Below are positions 22,576-33,170 of a stretch of 64,000 nucleotides of DNA, one piece after another. The position numbers and the translations under genes are program-made. The notes under the pieces are model-generated. The model saw nothing but the letters and a program-made list of their open reading frames with translations. It ran no database searches and was not told the origin of the DNA. The DNA comes from Palaemon carinicauda (Eukaryota; Arthropoda; Malacostraca; Decapoda; Palaemonidae): contig NC_090725.1 of the NCBI RefSeq assembly GCF_036898095.1, positions 208,454,853 through 208,518,852 of the forward strand. Direction: 5' to 3'. Numbering within the stretch: position 1 is the stretch's first letter; each line of letters opens with the position of its first letter.

Positions 22576-22863
22576 CATGTCTATATCCAATGTCGTAGAA
22601 TGCTCGATCGACCTGATATTATATCAGACATTGCATTACTTTCATCAGTGTAATTATTGCTTTGTGTAACTTGACTAGTTTGAAGAATGTTTGATCAACC
22701 TGTTATTAGACTAGATGTCATATTACCATCCTCATTACATTCATTTATCAGTATAATTTACAGAACTATCAGGCTGTTCAGTGAAGATTTTCCATTTTAA
22801 ACTCAATGACCCAGTTAATTACTGTTCAATCTTAATCAGTCTCTTCCTAGCCGATCAAGACTT

Positions 22864-22872
22864 GGGAGGAGA
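22864..22872 (+). other. Polypurine tract of the Ty3 element
   Basis: GGGAGGAGA sits directly against the 3' LTR, where plus-strand synthesis is primed. This independently fixes the LTR boundary at 22873. Confidence 0.75.
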
Positions 22873-22999
22873 TAGAGAACCATGACTTATGAACGTCACC
22901 TGTGTGTGACACTGTGAACGTTGTAGAGCACACCCCTCGCTTGTAGCTCGTTTGTACATTGTTTACATGCCAAATACAAATGGAAATCGTTCCTATTTA
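22873..22999 (+). repeat. Ty3 element 3' LTR (127 bp)
   Basis: Identical copy of 17199-17325, followed by CTAAG (23000-23004). Confidence 0.95.
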
Positions 23000-24625
23000 C
23001 TAAGGGACGCCTACTTCCACATCCCCATTCACTCAGACTCCCAACCTTTTCTGAGATTCGTCTTCGAAGATGTGGTTTACCAGTTTCGGGCCCTGTGCTT
23101 TGGCCTAAGCACAGCTCCTCTCGTATTTACGAGGCTGATGAGGAATGTGGCCAAATTCCTCCACTTATCGGACATCCGAGCCTCCCTTTATTTGGACGAC
23201 TGGCTTCTCAGAGCCTCTTCCAGTCGTCACTGTCTGAAGGATCTCAAGTGGACTCTAGATCTGACCAAGGAATTGGGACTCCTAGTCAATTTGGAAAAGT
23301 CGCAGCTGGTCCCATCCCAAACTATTCTGTATTTAGGGATGGAGATTCACAGTCAAGCTTTTTGGGCTTTTCCGTCGGCCCCCAGAATAGATCAAGCCCT
23401 GCTATCCATCCAGAAGATGCTGAAGAAAGAACGCTGCTCAGTCAGGTTGTGGATGAGTCTGGTAGGGACGCTGTCATCCCTGGAGCAATTTGTATCACTA
23501 GGAAGACTACACCTACGTCCTCTTCAATTCCATCTGGCTTTTCACTGGAAAAAGGACAAGACGCTAGAGGCGGTCTCGATCCCGATTTCCGGAAAGGTAA
23601 AGTCTTGTCTGACTTGGTGGAAGGACAATATCAACCTAAGAGAGGGTCTTCCCCTGGCTGTTCAGATACCCAACCACGTTCTCTTCTCGGACGCATCGGA
23701 CTTGGGCTGGGGCGCGACGCTGTACGGTCGGGAATGCTCAGGTCTGTGGAACCCGAGTCAGAGGAGCATGCATATCAACTGCAAGGAGCTGTTGGCAGTT
23801 CATCTGGCCTTGAAAAGCTTCGAGTATCGCCTTCGAGGCAAAGTGGTGGAAGTAAACTCGGACAACACCACGGCCTTGGCGTACATCTCCAAACAAGGAG
23901 GTACCCACTCACTGACGTTGTACGAGATCGCAAGGGACCTGCTCATCTGGTCAAAAGGTCGAGACATCTCCCTAGTAACGAGGTTCATCCAGGGCGACTT
24001 GAACGTCATAGCAGATTGTCTCAGTCGGAAAGGGCAAGTAATTCCAACCGAATGGACCCTCCACAAGGATGTGTGCAAGAGACTTTGGGCCACTTGGGGT
24101 CAACCAACCATAGATCTCTTTGCAACCTCGCTGACCAAGAGGCTTCCAATCTATTGCTCTCCAGTCCCGGACCCAGCAGCAATACATATAGATGCCTTCC
24201 TCCTAGATTGGTCACATCTGGATCTCTACGCATTCCCACCGTTCAAGATTGTCAACAAGGTACTGCAGAAGTTCGCCTCTCACGAAGGGACAAGGTTGAC
24301 GTTAGTTGCTCCCCTCTGGCCCGCGAGAGAACGGTTCACCGAGGTACTTCGATGGTTAGTAGACGTTCCCAGAAGTCTTTCTCTAAGAGTAGACCTTCTA
24401 CGTCAGCCACACGTAAAGAAGGTACACCAAAGCCTTCACGCTCTTCGTCTGACTGCCTTCAGACTATCGAAAGACTCTCGAGAGCTAGAGGCTTTTCGAA
24501 GGAGGCAGCCAGTGCGATTGCTAGAGCAAGGAGAGCGTCTACCATTAGAGTCTACCAATCGAAGTGGGAAGTCTTCCGAGACTGGTGCAAGTCAGTCTCT
24601 GTATCCTCGACCAGTACCTCTGTAG
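23000..24625 (+). pseudogene. E2 RT-RNase H-methyltransferase-like frame, 3' part
   Basis: Continues the frame broken at 17198: RDAYFHIPIH, CFGLSTAP, YLDDWLL (RT catalytic site), RNase H blocks FSDASDLGWGAT, CKELLAVH, VNSDNTTALAY and NVIADCLS, then the IDLFATS ... FPPF region. An open frame that begins inside the LTR (22952) is a by-product of the insertion. No internal stop occurs before 24625, and the distance to the YR stop (899 nt) is the same as in E1 and E4. Confidence 0.88.
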
Positions 24626-25524
24626 CCCAAATAGCTGATTTTCTCTTATACCTGAGAAAAGGACGATCCCTTTCAGCTCCCACTATCAAGGGCTACAGAA
24701 GCATGTTGGCATCGGTCTTCCGGCATAGAGGCTTAGATCTTTCCAACAATAAAGATCTGCAAGACCTCCTTAAGTCTTTTGAGACCACTAAGGAGCGTCG
24801 TTTGGCTACTCCTGGGTGGAATTTAGACGTGGTACTAAGATTCCTCATGTCAGACAGGTTTGAGCCTTTACAGTCAGCCTCCCTGAAAGATCTCACTCTT
24901 AAGACTCTTTTCCTGGTATGCTTAGCCTCGGCTAAAAGAGTCAGTGAGATTCATGCCTTCAGCAAGAACATCGGATTTTCGTCGGAAAAAGCTACTTGTT
25001 CTCTGCAACTTGGTTTTCTAGCCAAAAATGAGCTACCTTCTCGGCCTTGGCCTAAATCTTTCGATATTCCCAGCTTATCGGAGATCGTAGGCAATGAACT
25101 AGAAAGAGTCTTATGCCCTGTTAGAGCTCTTAAGTTCTATTTAGATCGTACTAAACCTTTACGAGGCCAATCTGAAGCTTTATGGTGTTCAGTTAAGAAA
25201 CCATCCTTGCCTATGTCAAAGAATGCTTTGTCATACTTTATCAGATTGTTAATACGAGAAGCTCATTCACATCTGAGTGAGGAAGACCGATCTTTGCTTA
25301 AGGTTAAGACGCACGAAGTTAGAGCTGTAGCAACTTCCGTGGCCTTTAAGCAAAATAGATCTCTGCAAAGTATAATGGACGCAACCTATTGGAGAAGCAA
25401 GTCAGTGTTCGCTTCATTTTACTTGAAAGATGTCCAGTTTCTTTACGAGAACTGCTACACACTGGGACCATTCGTAGCAGCGAGTGCAGTAGTGGGTGAG
25501 GGCTCAACCACTACAATTCCCTAA
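24352..25524 (+). CDS. E2 tyrosine recombinase (DIRS YR)
   Basis: 390 codons from the conserved ATG at 24352, the same length as in E1 and E4. R (AKRVSEIHAF), H-x2-R (THEVRAVATS), W (YWRSKS) and the nucleophilic Y (ASFYLKDV) are all present. It overlaps the end of the RT frame by 274 nt. The frame is also open upstream through 23005 and, with the Ty3 element removed, back to the gag TGA at 16758. The second upstream ATG of family A is ACG here, so the 390-codon start is the only one shared by both families. Confidence 0.88.
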   Translation: MVSRRSQKSFSKSRPSTSATRKEGTPKPSRSSSDCLQTIERLSRARGFSKEAASAIARARRASTIRVYQSKWEVFRDWCKSVSVSSTSTSVAQIADFLLYLRKGRSLSAPTIKGYRSMLASVFRHRGLDLSNNKDLQDLLKSFETTKERRLATPGWNLDVVLRFLMSDRFEPLQSASLKDLTLKTLFLVCLASAKRVSEIHAFSKNIGFSSEKATCSLQLGFLAKNELPSRPWPKSFDIPSLSEIVGNELERVLCPVRALKFYLDRTKPLRGQSEALWCSVKKPSLPMSKNALSYFIRLLIREAHSHLSEEDRSLLKVKTHEVRAVATSVAFKQNRSLQSIMDATYWRSKSVFASFYLKDVQFLYENCYTLGPFVAASAVVGEGSTTTIP

Positions 25525-25924
25525 TTCCATATCCTTTTAATCTGTCTCTTGAAATGTTTTTAATGTTGTTTTTATGGGTTGTCCGGAAGGCTAAGAAGCC
25601 TTTCGCATCCTGGTTGATTTGGCGGGTGGTCAAAGTCATTTCTTGAGAGCGCCCAGATTAGGGGTTTGATGAGGTCCTGTTGTATGGGTAGCAGCCCTTG
25701 ATACTTCAGCTCCTAGGGGTCTGTCAGCATCCTAAGAGGATCGCGAGGCTCCGTAAGGAAGACGTACTTACAAGGCAGAGTAATCGTCTAAGTCGACTTC
25801 CTTACCAGGTACCTATTTATTTTGTTTTTGTTATATTGATAACTTCCAAAATGAAATAAAAACTCTTAGCTTGTACGATGTAAACATATTTAACTGGTCT
25901 CTACCCACCTCCTTGGGTGTGAAT
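25525..25924 (+). other. E2 3' untranslated region
   Basis: Non-coding; parallels 11577-11974 of E1 with conserved blocks (GGCTAAGAAGCCTTTCGCATCC, GGTGTGAATCAGCTA). Confidence 0.6.
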
Positions 25925-25993
25925 CAGCTATTATATATTCACCGGCTAAGTTAAATATTTAAAAATGATATTTTAATTATAAAATAAATTTTT
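25925..25993 (+). repeat. E2 internal complementary region, left part (split by E3)
   Basis: Mirrors the left end of E2 (13944-13995) and the outer right end. E3 is inserted at the T5 run 25989-25993. The rest resumes at 32485-32518. Confidence 0.85.
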
Positions 25994-26162
25994 CAATATT
26001 TATCTTAGCCGGTGATTATAATAGCTGCAACTCTGTTGCTCGACAGAAAACTCTAAGGTAAAATTCGCCAGCGATCACTACACAGGTTGCGGGTGTGCCC
26101 AACAGCGCCATCTGTCGTCCAGATACCCAGTACTCAATGTAAACAAAGAACTCAATTTTCTC
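25989..26162 (+). repeat. E3 left inverted terminal repeat
   Basis: Mirrors 32291-32489. Contains AGCGCCA at 26104-26110. Its variant bases (CAGCGCCATCTGTCGTCC) match the 32291-32489 repeat and not the E2 ends. Confidence 0.9.
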
Positions 26163-26360
26163 TCTGTCGTGCTCCCGACAAGACGTGCTTATTCGCTGTT
26201 GCTAAACCGGATTTGTTTTCACAACTAATTGGTGAAGTACACTATTCTAGTTTTGAGCTTTCGCTATGCAGGTGTTTTATCTTCATCTTAAATCTTGAAC
26301 TCGTTTTGGATAGATTTAATTATGGTGACAAAGAGAGTATGGACTTTCTTTCACTTTTAA

Positions 26361-27364
26361 ATGGCCGACCCTTCCCTTAGCGGAAGTGTGTTTAGGCTTT
26401 TAGTAATTATATCACGTTATAGATTTTCTTCTATATATTTTATATCTCTCCGCCTTTATTAGGCCTCTTCGATTAACTTTCCATTTATTATAAACATATA
26501 AAAATAATTTTAATGTTTTGTTTATATAGACCTTTCCTGAGAGTAGGCGGTCCTAACTTGGAAACCGAAGTTAATCAACGTTGAGCCCTTTATATCGTAA
26601 TTAGCTTTTAAAGAGCTAAGGATTTAAAACTTTTTAAATGTAATATTTTATGAAAGAATTTCTTTGATAGTCTTCGTACTGTTTTCAAAGATGAACTAAC
26701 GTTTAGTTTATTTATGCTACGCAGTTGTTGACGTTCAGGACGTTCAACATGCGCTCTATCGTTACGATAGAGAGAGAGTGTATCACGGTTTCACTTTGCA
26801 GTAAGAGTAAATCGATTCTGACGTTTTGTTCATTCTTTCTTAGCTTAAATGTTTTAAATTCTATTTTAAAGGAACTTTTTATTTGAAAAACCTTTCAGTT
26901 TTTTCCTTTAGTCAAATAACATGTTTTTTTGACGAAATATAATTGGGCTCTTCTCTTAGGTGCGAATCAAGAGAGAAAGAGAGAGAGAGATAGAGACGGA
27001 GGGAGAGAGAGGAGAGAAAACGTTCCGTTCAAGCGGGTAACGTTGTTCTCGTGTTACTCTCGTCCCTAGTCGCTGTACGGGGAGGAAGGATAAAACGTTT
27101 TAGTTTTTTATTCTCGTCCCCAGGCTATGTGCGGTGAGAGATTGAAAACGTAGTTATATGAACTAGTGTTTAGTCTCTTTCCCAGCCACTGATTTTTTTT
27201 TTTTTTTATCTTTAAATATGTTTTCTGTTTTTTGCTGGTATTAATGAGCTTGCATTATACGACTGATTTCGCAATTACTACCTTTTAATGAAGGGTAGAA
27301 TTGCATGTTTCAGGTAGAAATCAGTAAAAATTTCAGTGAAATAAGTGCAAAACAGAAAATCGAA
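26361..27364 (+). other. E3 non-coding block replacing the gag N-terminus
   Basis: At 26361 a gag-like start (ATGGCCGACCCTTCC) is recognisable but leaves the gag sequence within about eight codons. About 1 kb of AT-rich non-coding DNA follows until gag homology resumes near 27365. It contains a perfect 8-bp hairpin (26757-26775, CTCTATCG TTA CGATAGAG). The motifs TATGCTACGCAGT (26713-26725) and CTATCGTTAC (26759-26768) recur in the same order in E9 (61230-61242, 61250-61259). Confidence 0.6.
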
Positions 27365-29613
27365 GTGATAAAGTGATATACGCAAAGTGTTACAGTGTTG
27401 CGTCCGAGGGTTCGTCTGTTCGTGCCTGTCGTTCACCTAGTCCGGGACCTCTTACATGCTCCCAAGCCCAGGGGAGAAGTAATGTCAAACGACTTATGGG
27501 TTCGAGAGGCCTTGACCAACGAACAGACGTTTTCCCTCTATGGTATCGGGTGTATCTTACCAAGATCTCCCCTACCATAAGACGAGAGAGACGTTGTTTC
27601 TCCTCGTCATCCGAAGGCTTTTCGCATAAGAAACCTGTCACAAGGTTTCGAAGCCCTTAAGCGAAAGTCAGTCCTTTCAGGACAGGTCCAGCGTCCTGGT
27701 TACAACCATTAGGACAGCTCTGACCCTATGCAGTCATCGGATAACTGCTCGCCGCCTAACAAAAGCGTAACACAGACTCCGAGAGTCTTTTTTTGTAGGC
27801 AAAGTGTTGCGGTCACAGACGTTACCCTCGTCTCTTACCACAACCATTTCCGTTGATCCTTAATGGGTTGTATGGCAAGACATGCAGTATATGCTTGCCT
27901 CCCTTATGGAAGACTATTCTGCCGATTAGTCCGTTGAGTCTAGCCGTTTATCTCATCGATATCCTGGCTTTCAGCCAACCTAACGTTCCTTTGTGCTTAC
28001 TGTTGACGTTGGCGTAGCTTAGTCACGTCAGTCAGGTTGTTTAGAACCACACTCGATGCGGTCTCGTGTGGTTTTTCAGCCGCATTTGGACGTTAGGCCA
28101 CTTGCTGAGGCTCCTGTTGACGTTCAAGACGTTCACTAACAATCGGAGTTGACTTGTTTTGACGCTGTGCGTCAACCTCCGCATTCTAGAGTTGTTTTGA
28201 CTGCTCAGTCTAGGCAGTCAAAGCAGTCTCGAGTGGACGCTGTGCGTCCTCACGCACCTGTTGTGGTTGACAGTTCAGTTGTTGACAGTTCACAGACTGT
28301 CAAGCAGTTACATGACGTTGCGTTCTGGTCCGCTACTAATGCACCAGTGAGTGTGGACTCTGCTTGTAAAGCATTGCCACCACGGTAGGTCTCTCCCTTG
28401 CTTGAGACTCAGCTTTTATCGGACAAGGTTCCTGTAGATGAGGAAGTTGCTGTTCCCCCTCCTACTGATATTCCCTTGAGGACTCTGTCAGATGGAGAGG
28501 AGCCTAAAGCTGCTTAGCCTCCTATGGACTTTAATTAAATCATGATGATTTTTTTAAGGATCTTTGTCCGGATCTTTTTGTAACTGCTGCTCCTCGTTCG
28601 CCTAAACGTCAGAGCTTACACTAGGCCTAGCTACTTCGAAGCCGTTGTTTTTAAGCTAGTGCTCTCTCGCTCTCCTAGAGAGCTTTACGTTGGCTAGGCG
28701 ACTGGTTTTTCACCAGGAGGAGTTTGGGGGATACAGCCTTTGCTTTCCCTTCTTTTAAACTGGTTTATAGAGCGAGAGTCTGATATGACACGAGAGAAGT
28801 TCTCGGCTTGGGAGTTCATGCCTCTGCCCAGATAGACTTCTCAATTCTCGTAGACTCTCCCTGGCGCCTGGCCAGAAGACGCTCCAAGTTGTTTACAGGT
28901 CAACTTCACAGCTGTTTTCGAGCCTTTGAAGTTTTGCTGTACAATTATGTCACGCATAACAAGGCTTTCAGGGATGGTAAACGGTACCGCCTCAGTCGCT
29001 AACCCCGTCTGTTGCCACACCTGCTCCCGTAGACCCTAAATGGGCTTTGCTGCAAGACATGCAGTCCAAGCTTGCGTCCTTGATAGAGGACTTTAATGCG
29101 GAGAAGGTTGCTACCGAACCTTCTGGCCAACAACCTTCCAACCGGTCGGTTGTGCGCCCTGTTGACGCTGAGGTAACCTACTCGCGTCTGCCAGTTGAGG
29201 TGGTTCCTCCACCGATGCGACCCAGTGTGGGTTGCCAGCCGCACGTTGACGTTAAGCGACGCTCGGAGGTGGTTGTTGACGTTCAGGACGTTCAACAACC
29301 AGCAGAGGTGACTTGTTTTGACGCAGTGCGTCAACCTCAGCAACCCGGTAGGGTGTTGACTGCACAACCCAGACGGTCTAGACAGTCTCCGGTTGACGCT
29401 GTGCTTCCTCGCGCACCCATGGTTGTTGACAGTTCACAGACTGTGCAGCAGTTCCATGATATTGCGTCCGGCTCCGTCACGCATCCACCAGTGCGACCGG
29501 ACTCAGCGAGCCAGACGTTGCCCACTCCGTTGCCGTTTCCTCATCAGTTTTCGGATGAGGAACCCTCTGATGATGACGTTGCTGAACAACAAGACGATCA
29601 GCCCCCAGAATAG
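27365..29613 (+). pseudogene. E3 tandem gag fragments
   Basis: 27365 to about 28975 is a diverged gag middle-to-C-terminal stretch with many stops; recognisable blocks are SPGPLTCSQAQGRSNVK and the HAPVVVDSS region. At about 28980 the sequence jumps back to the gag middle and repeats it (28980-29613), now nearly identical to E2 15186-15820. It then ends abruptly in RT sequence at 29614. The gag middle is thus present twice, from two differently aged sources, which suggests template switching or recombination between relatives. Confidence 0.8.
27452..27482 (+). promoter_or_regulatory. Candidate conserved RNA hairpin inside E3 gag remnant
   Basis: TTAC (27452-27455) pairs with GTAA (27479-27482), where E1, E2 and E4 have TTGC/GCAA. 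The G-C pair has become A-U on both sides, so pairing is kept although the protein frame is dead. The inner CTCCC/GGGAG stem is unchanged. Confidence 0.6.
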
Positions 29614-30849
29614 ATCAAGCCCTGCTATCCATCCAGAAGATGCTGAAGAAGGAACGCTGCTCAGTCAGGCTGTGGATGAGGCTGGTAGGGACGCTGTCAT
29701 CCGTTGAACAATTTGTGTCACTAGGAAGACTACACCTCCGTCCTCTTCAATACCATCTAGCTTTTCACTGGAAAAAGGACAAGACGCTAGAAGCGGTCTC
29801 GATCCCGGTTTCCGAAAAGATAAAGTCTTGTCTGACTTGGTGGAAGGACAATATCAACCTAAGAGAGGGTCTTCCCCAGGCTGTTCAGACTCCCAACCAC
29901 GTTCTCTTCTCGGACGCATCGGACGTGGGCTGGGGCGCGACACTAGACGGTCGGGAATGCTCAGGACTGTGGAACTCGAGTCAGAGGAGCATGCATATCA
30001 ACTGCAAGGAGCTGTTGGCAGAACATCTGGCTTTGAAAAGCTTCAAGTCTCTCCTTCGAGGCAGAGTGGTGGAAGTTAACTCGGACATCACCACGGCCTT
30101 GGCGTACATCTCCAAACAAGGAGGTACCCACTCACTGACGTTGTACGAGATCACAAGGGACCTGCTCATCTGGTCAAAAGGTCAAGACATCTCCCTAGTA
30201 ACGAGGTTCATCCAAGGCGACTTGAACGTCATAGCAGATTGTCTCAGTCGGAAAGGGCAAGTAATTCCAACCGAATGGACCCTCCACAAGGATGTGTGCA
30301 AGAGACTTTGGGCCACTTGGGGAAAAACCATCCATAGATCTCTTTGCAACCTCGCTGACCAAGAGGCTTCCAATCTATTGCTCTCCAGTCCCGGACCCAG
30401 CAGCAATACATATAGATGCTTTCCTCCTAGATTGGTCACATCTGGATCTCTACGCATTCCCACCGTTCAAGATTGTCAACAAGGTACTGCAGAAGTTCGC
30501 CTCTCACGAAGGGACAAGGTTGACGTTAGTTGCTTCCCTCTGGCCCGCGAGAGAACGGTTCACCGAGATACTTCGATGGTTAGAAGACGTTCCCAGTAGT
30601 CTTCCTCTAAGGGTAGACCTTCTACGTCAGCCACACGTAAAGAAGGTACTCCAAAGCCTCCACGCTCTTCGTCTGACTGCCTTCAGACTATCGAAAGACT
30701 CTCGAGAGCTAGAGGCTTTTCGAAGGAAGCAGCCAGTGCGATTGCTAGAGCAAGGAGAGCTTCTTCCATTAGAGTCTACCAATCGAAGTGGGAAGTCTTC
30801 CGAGTCTGGTGCAAGTCAGTTTCTGTATCCTCGACCAGTACCTCTGTAG
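29614..30849 (+). pseudogene. E3 truncated RT-RNase H frame
   Basis: Starts inside the RT thumb-like region (SAPRIDQALL equivalent), so motifs A and YLDD are missing. The RNase H part is recognisable (FSDASDVGWGAT, CKELLAEH, NVIADCLS), but the third acidic position reads VNSDITTA. A one-base insertion near 30320 shifts the frame; the remainder (IDLFATS ... FPPF) continues to 30849. It cannot make an active polymerase. Confidence 0.85.
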
Positions 30850-31748
30850 CTCAAATAGCTGTTTTTCTCTTATACCTGAGAAAAGGACGATCCCTTTCAG
30901 CTCCCACTATCAAGGGCTACAGAAGCATGTTGGCATCGGTCTTCCGGCATAGAGGCTTAGATCTTTCCAAACATAAAGATCTGCAAGACCTCCTTAAGTC
31001 TTTTGAGACCACCAAGGAGCGTCGTTTGGCTACCCCTGGATGGAATTTAGACGTGGTACTAAGATTCTTCATATCAGACAGGTTGGAGCCGTTACAATCA
31101 GCCTCCCTGAAAGATCTCACTCTTAAGACTCTTTTCCTGGTATGCTTAGCCTCGGCTAAAAGAGTCAGTGAGATTCATGCCTTCAGCAAGAACATAGGAT
31201 TTTCGTCAGAAAAAGCCACTTGTTCGCTACAACTTGGTTTTCTAGCCAAAAATGAGCTGCCTTCTCGGCCTTGGCCTAAATCTTTCGATATCCCCAGCTT
31301 ATCGGAGATCGTAGGCAATGAACTAGAAAGAGTCTTATGCCCTGTTAGAGCTCTTAAGTTCTATTTAAAGCGTACTAAACCTTTACAAGGCCAATCTGAA
31401 GCTTTATGGTGTTCAGTTAAGAAACCATCCTTGCCTTTGTCAAAGAATGCTTGGTCAGACTTTATCAGATTGTTAATACGAGAAGCTCATTCACATCTGA
31501 GTGAGGAAGACCGAACTTTGCTTAAGGTGAAGACGCACGAAGTTAGAGCTGTAACAACTTCTGTGGCCTTTAAGCAAAATATATCTCTGCAAAGTATAAT
31601 GGACGCAACCTATTGGAGAAGCAAGTCAGTGTTCGCGTCATTTTACTTGAAAGATGTCCAGTCTCTTTACAAGAACTGCTACACACTGGGACCATTCGTA
31701 GCAGCGAGTGCAGTAGTGGTTGAGGGCTCAACCACTACAATTCCCTAA
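30576..31748 (+). pseudogene. E3 tyrosine recombinase with early stop
   Basis: 1173 nt, the same length as the YR genes of E1, E2 and E4. Codon 8 is TAG (30597-30599), where E2 has AGA/AGT sequence. After that the frame is open to 31748, with R (AKRVSEIHAF), H-x2-R (THEVRAVTTS) and Y (ASFYLKDV) intact. One point mutation separates it from an open gene, so its loss may be recent, or translation could restart downstream (next ATG 30927). Confidence 0.85.
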
Positions 31749-32151
31749 TTCCATAACCTTTTTAATCTTTCTCTTGAAATGTTTTTATTGTTGTTTTTGG
31801 GTTGTCCGGAAGGCTAAGAAGCCTTTCGCATCCTGGTTGATTTGGCGGATGGTCAAAGTCATTTCTTGAGAAGCGCCTAGATTAGGGGTTTTGATGAGGT
31901 CCTGTTGTATGGGTTGCAACCCTTGATACTTCAGATCCTAGGGGTCGATCAGCATCCTAAGAGGATCGCGAGGCTCCGTAAGGAAGACGTACTTAAAAAG
32001 GCAGAGTAATTGTTCAAGTCGACTTCCTTACCAGGTACCTATTTATTTTGTTTTTGTTATTTTGATAACTTCTAAAATGAAATAAAAATTCTTAGCTCAT
32101 AATAATGTAAACATATTTTGCTGGTCTCTACCCACCCCCCTGGGTGTGAAT

Positions 32152-32243
32152 CAGCTATTATAATCACCGGCTAAGTTAAATATTGAAAAATGTTACTTTT
32201 ATAATAAAATAAATTTTTGAATATACTTACCCGGTGATTATAA
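32152..32243 (+). repeat. E3 internal complementary region
   Basis: Complementary to both outer ends of E3 and joined at GAAAAATGTTAC; same design as in E1. Confidence 0.88.
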
Positions 32244-32290
32244 ATTAAAGGACCCTCCCTTCCTCCCCAATAGAGACGCAGTGGGACGAG

Positions 32291-32489
32291 GAGAAAATTG
32301 AGTTCTTTGTTTACATTGAGTACTGGGTATCTGGACGACAGATGGCGCTGTTGGGCACACCCGCAACCTGTGTAGCGATCGCTGGCGAATTTTACCTTAG
32401 AGTTTTCTGTCGAGCAACAGAGTTGCAGCTATTATAATCACCGGGTAAGTATATTCAAAAATTTATTTTATTATAAAAATAACATTTTT
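32291..32489 (-). repeat. E3 right inverted terminal repeat
   Basis: Mirrors 25989-26162 and extends outward to TTTTT at 32485-32489. Confidence 0.9.
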
Positions 32490-32518
32490 GAATATACTTA
32501 CCCGGTGAATATATAAAT
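32485..32518 (+). repeat. E2 internal complementary region, right part
   Basis: Resumes E2 at TTTTTGAATATACTTACCCG after E3. With 25925-25993 it rebuilds a normal ICR. Confidence 0.85.
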
Positions 32519-32560
32519 TAAACGACCCTCCCTTCCTCCCCAATAGAGACGCAGTGGGAT

Positions 32561-32755
32561 GAGAAGAAATTGAGTCTTTGTTTACATCGAGTATGGTATC
32601 TGGCCGACAGTTGGCGCTGGTGGGCACACCCGCAACCTGTATAGCGATCGCTGGCGAGTTTTTACTGTTTTTTGTCTGTCGAGCAACAGAGTTGCAGCTG
32701 TATATATTCACCGGGTAAGTATATTCAAAAATTTATTTTATAATTAAAATATCAT
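32561..32755 (-). repeat. E2 right inverted terminal repeat
   Basis: Mirrors 13944-14118, including the Ty-independent variant positions that distinguish E2 from E3. Confidence 0.9.
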
Positions 32756-32949
32756 ATTTCATACAGTATTCTTATAACAAAATTTTTAAAATTTTACTTT
32801 TACACTTCATAGGCATCAATTTCATTTCTCTCTTTCTTATCGTAAAGCTAAAAAGCTTAACCCAATTTGATCACAAGCATGGCTTATACTGCATTTATTT
32901 GATTTTCAACTCCGTTCTTTCTTTTTCTTATATCTTTTATCATATATAT
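32756..32949. other. Short spacer between E2 and E5
   Basis: AT-rich, no recognisable feature. Confidence 0.4.
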
Positions 32950-33170
32950 TGTACTTTGTTCCGGCACTAAATACAAACCTTACACTCTTTAGAGTGGAGT
33001 ATTATTTTGGTACTAGCTGAAACCAGCTGTTACATTTTGTTAGGTGTAACTACCCTCTGCTGGTTAGCGGGGGGGGGGGGGAAGTAGAGGGGGTAGCCTG
33101 CCACCATGCTCACACCAGCACTAGTAAACACCATTTTCTTTTACTTTTTCTTTTTCAGGTTTGACTGCAC

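Larger units (their letters stand above)
17199..22999 (+). mobile_element. Ty3/Gypsy LTR retrotransposon inserted in E2
   Basis: 5801 bp with two identical 127-bp LTRs, a 5-bp target duplication, a purine tract against the 3' LTR, and one intact gag-pol frame with the order protease, RT, RNase H, integrase (the Ty3/Gypsy order). There is no envelope frame. The LTRs start TAGAG and end TTTA rather than TG...CA. Identical LTRs and an intact frame point to a very recent insertion, younger than E2. Confidence 0.95.
25989..32489 (+). mobile_element. Defective chimeric family-B DIRS element E3, inserted in E2
   Basis: About 6.5 kb, with matching inverted repeats at both ends, its own ICR and a nearly complete YR. 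The gag start is replaced by about 1 kb of non-coding DNA, two gag fragments are joined in tandem, and the gag end plus the RT front half are missing. Both flanks are TTTTT (25989-25993, 32485-32489). It lies inside an E2 whose own gag is intact, so E3 was probably already defective when it moved, that is, mobilised in trans. Confidence 0.88.
13944..32755 (+). mobile_element. DIRS1-like retrotransposon E2 (family B), split by two later insertions
   Basis: The outer inverted repeats (13944-14118 and 32561-32755) pair with each other, not with the nested E3 repeats: both carry the variant CCACCAGCGCCAACTGTCGG, whereas E3 has a different one. Removing the Ty3 element plus its target duplication (5806 bp) and E3 (about 6.5 kb) leaves about 6.5 kb with intact gag, RT-RNase H and YR frames. 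E2 was therefore a full-length family-B element when it was hit. The left end is at a T-run (13943-13948). Confidence 0.9.

Noticed and set aside
17199..22999. Horizontal transfer of the Ty3 element because its GC content is above that of its surroundings
   Set aside because: A long intact coding frame is normally more GC-rich than intronic DNA here. Composition alone is not evidence.
22952..23000. Start of the 557-codon frame within the Ty3 3' LTR as a true fusion gene
   Set aside because: The LTR-derived codons are an accident of the insertion frame. The real protein continues from 17198.
25989..32489. TTTTT on both sides of E3 (and of E4) as a normal 5-bp target duplication
   Set aside because: The T-run is also predicted at the element circle junction by the ICR, and the enzyme present is a tyrosine recombinase. 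Shared crossover sequence explains it better than staggered cutting.
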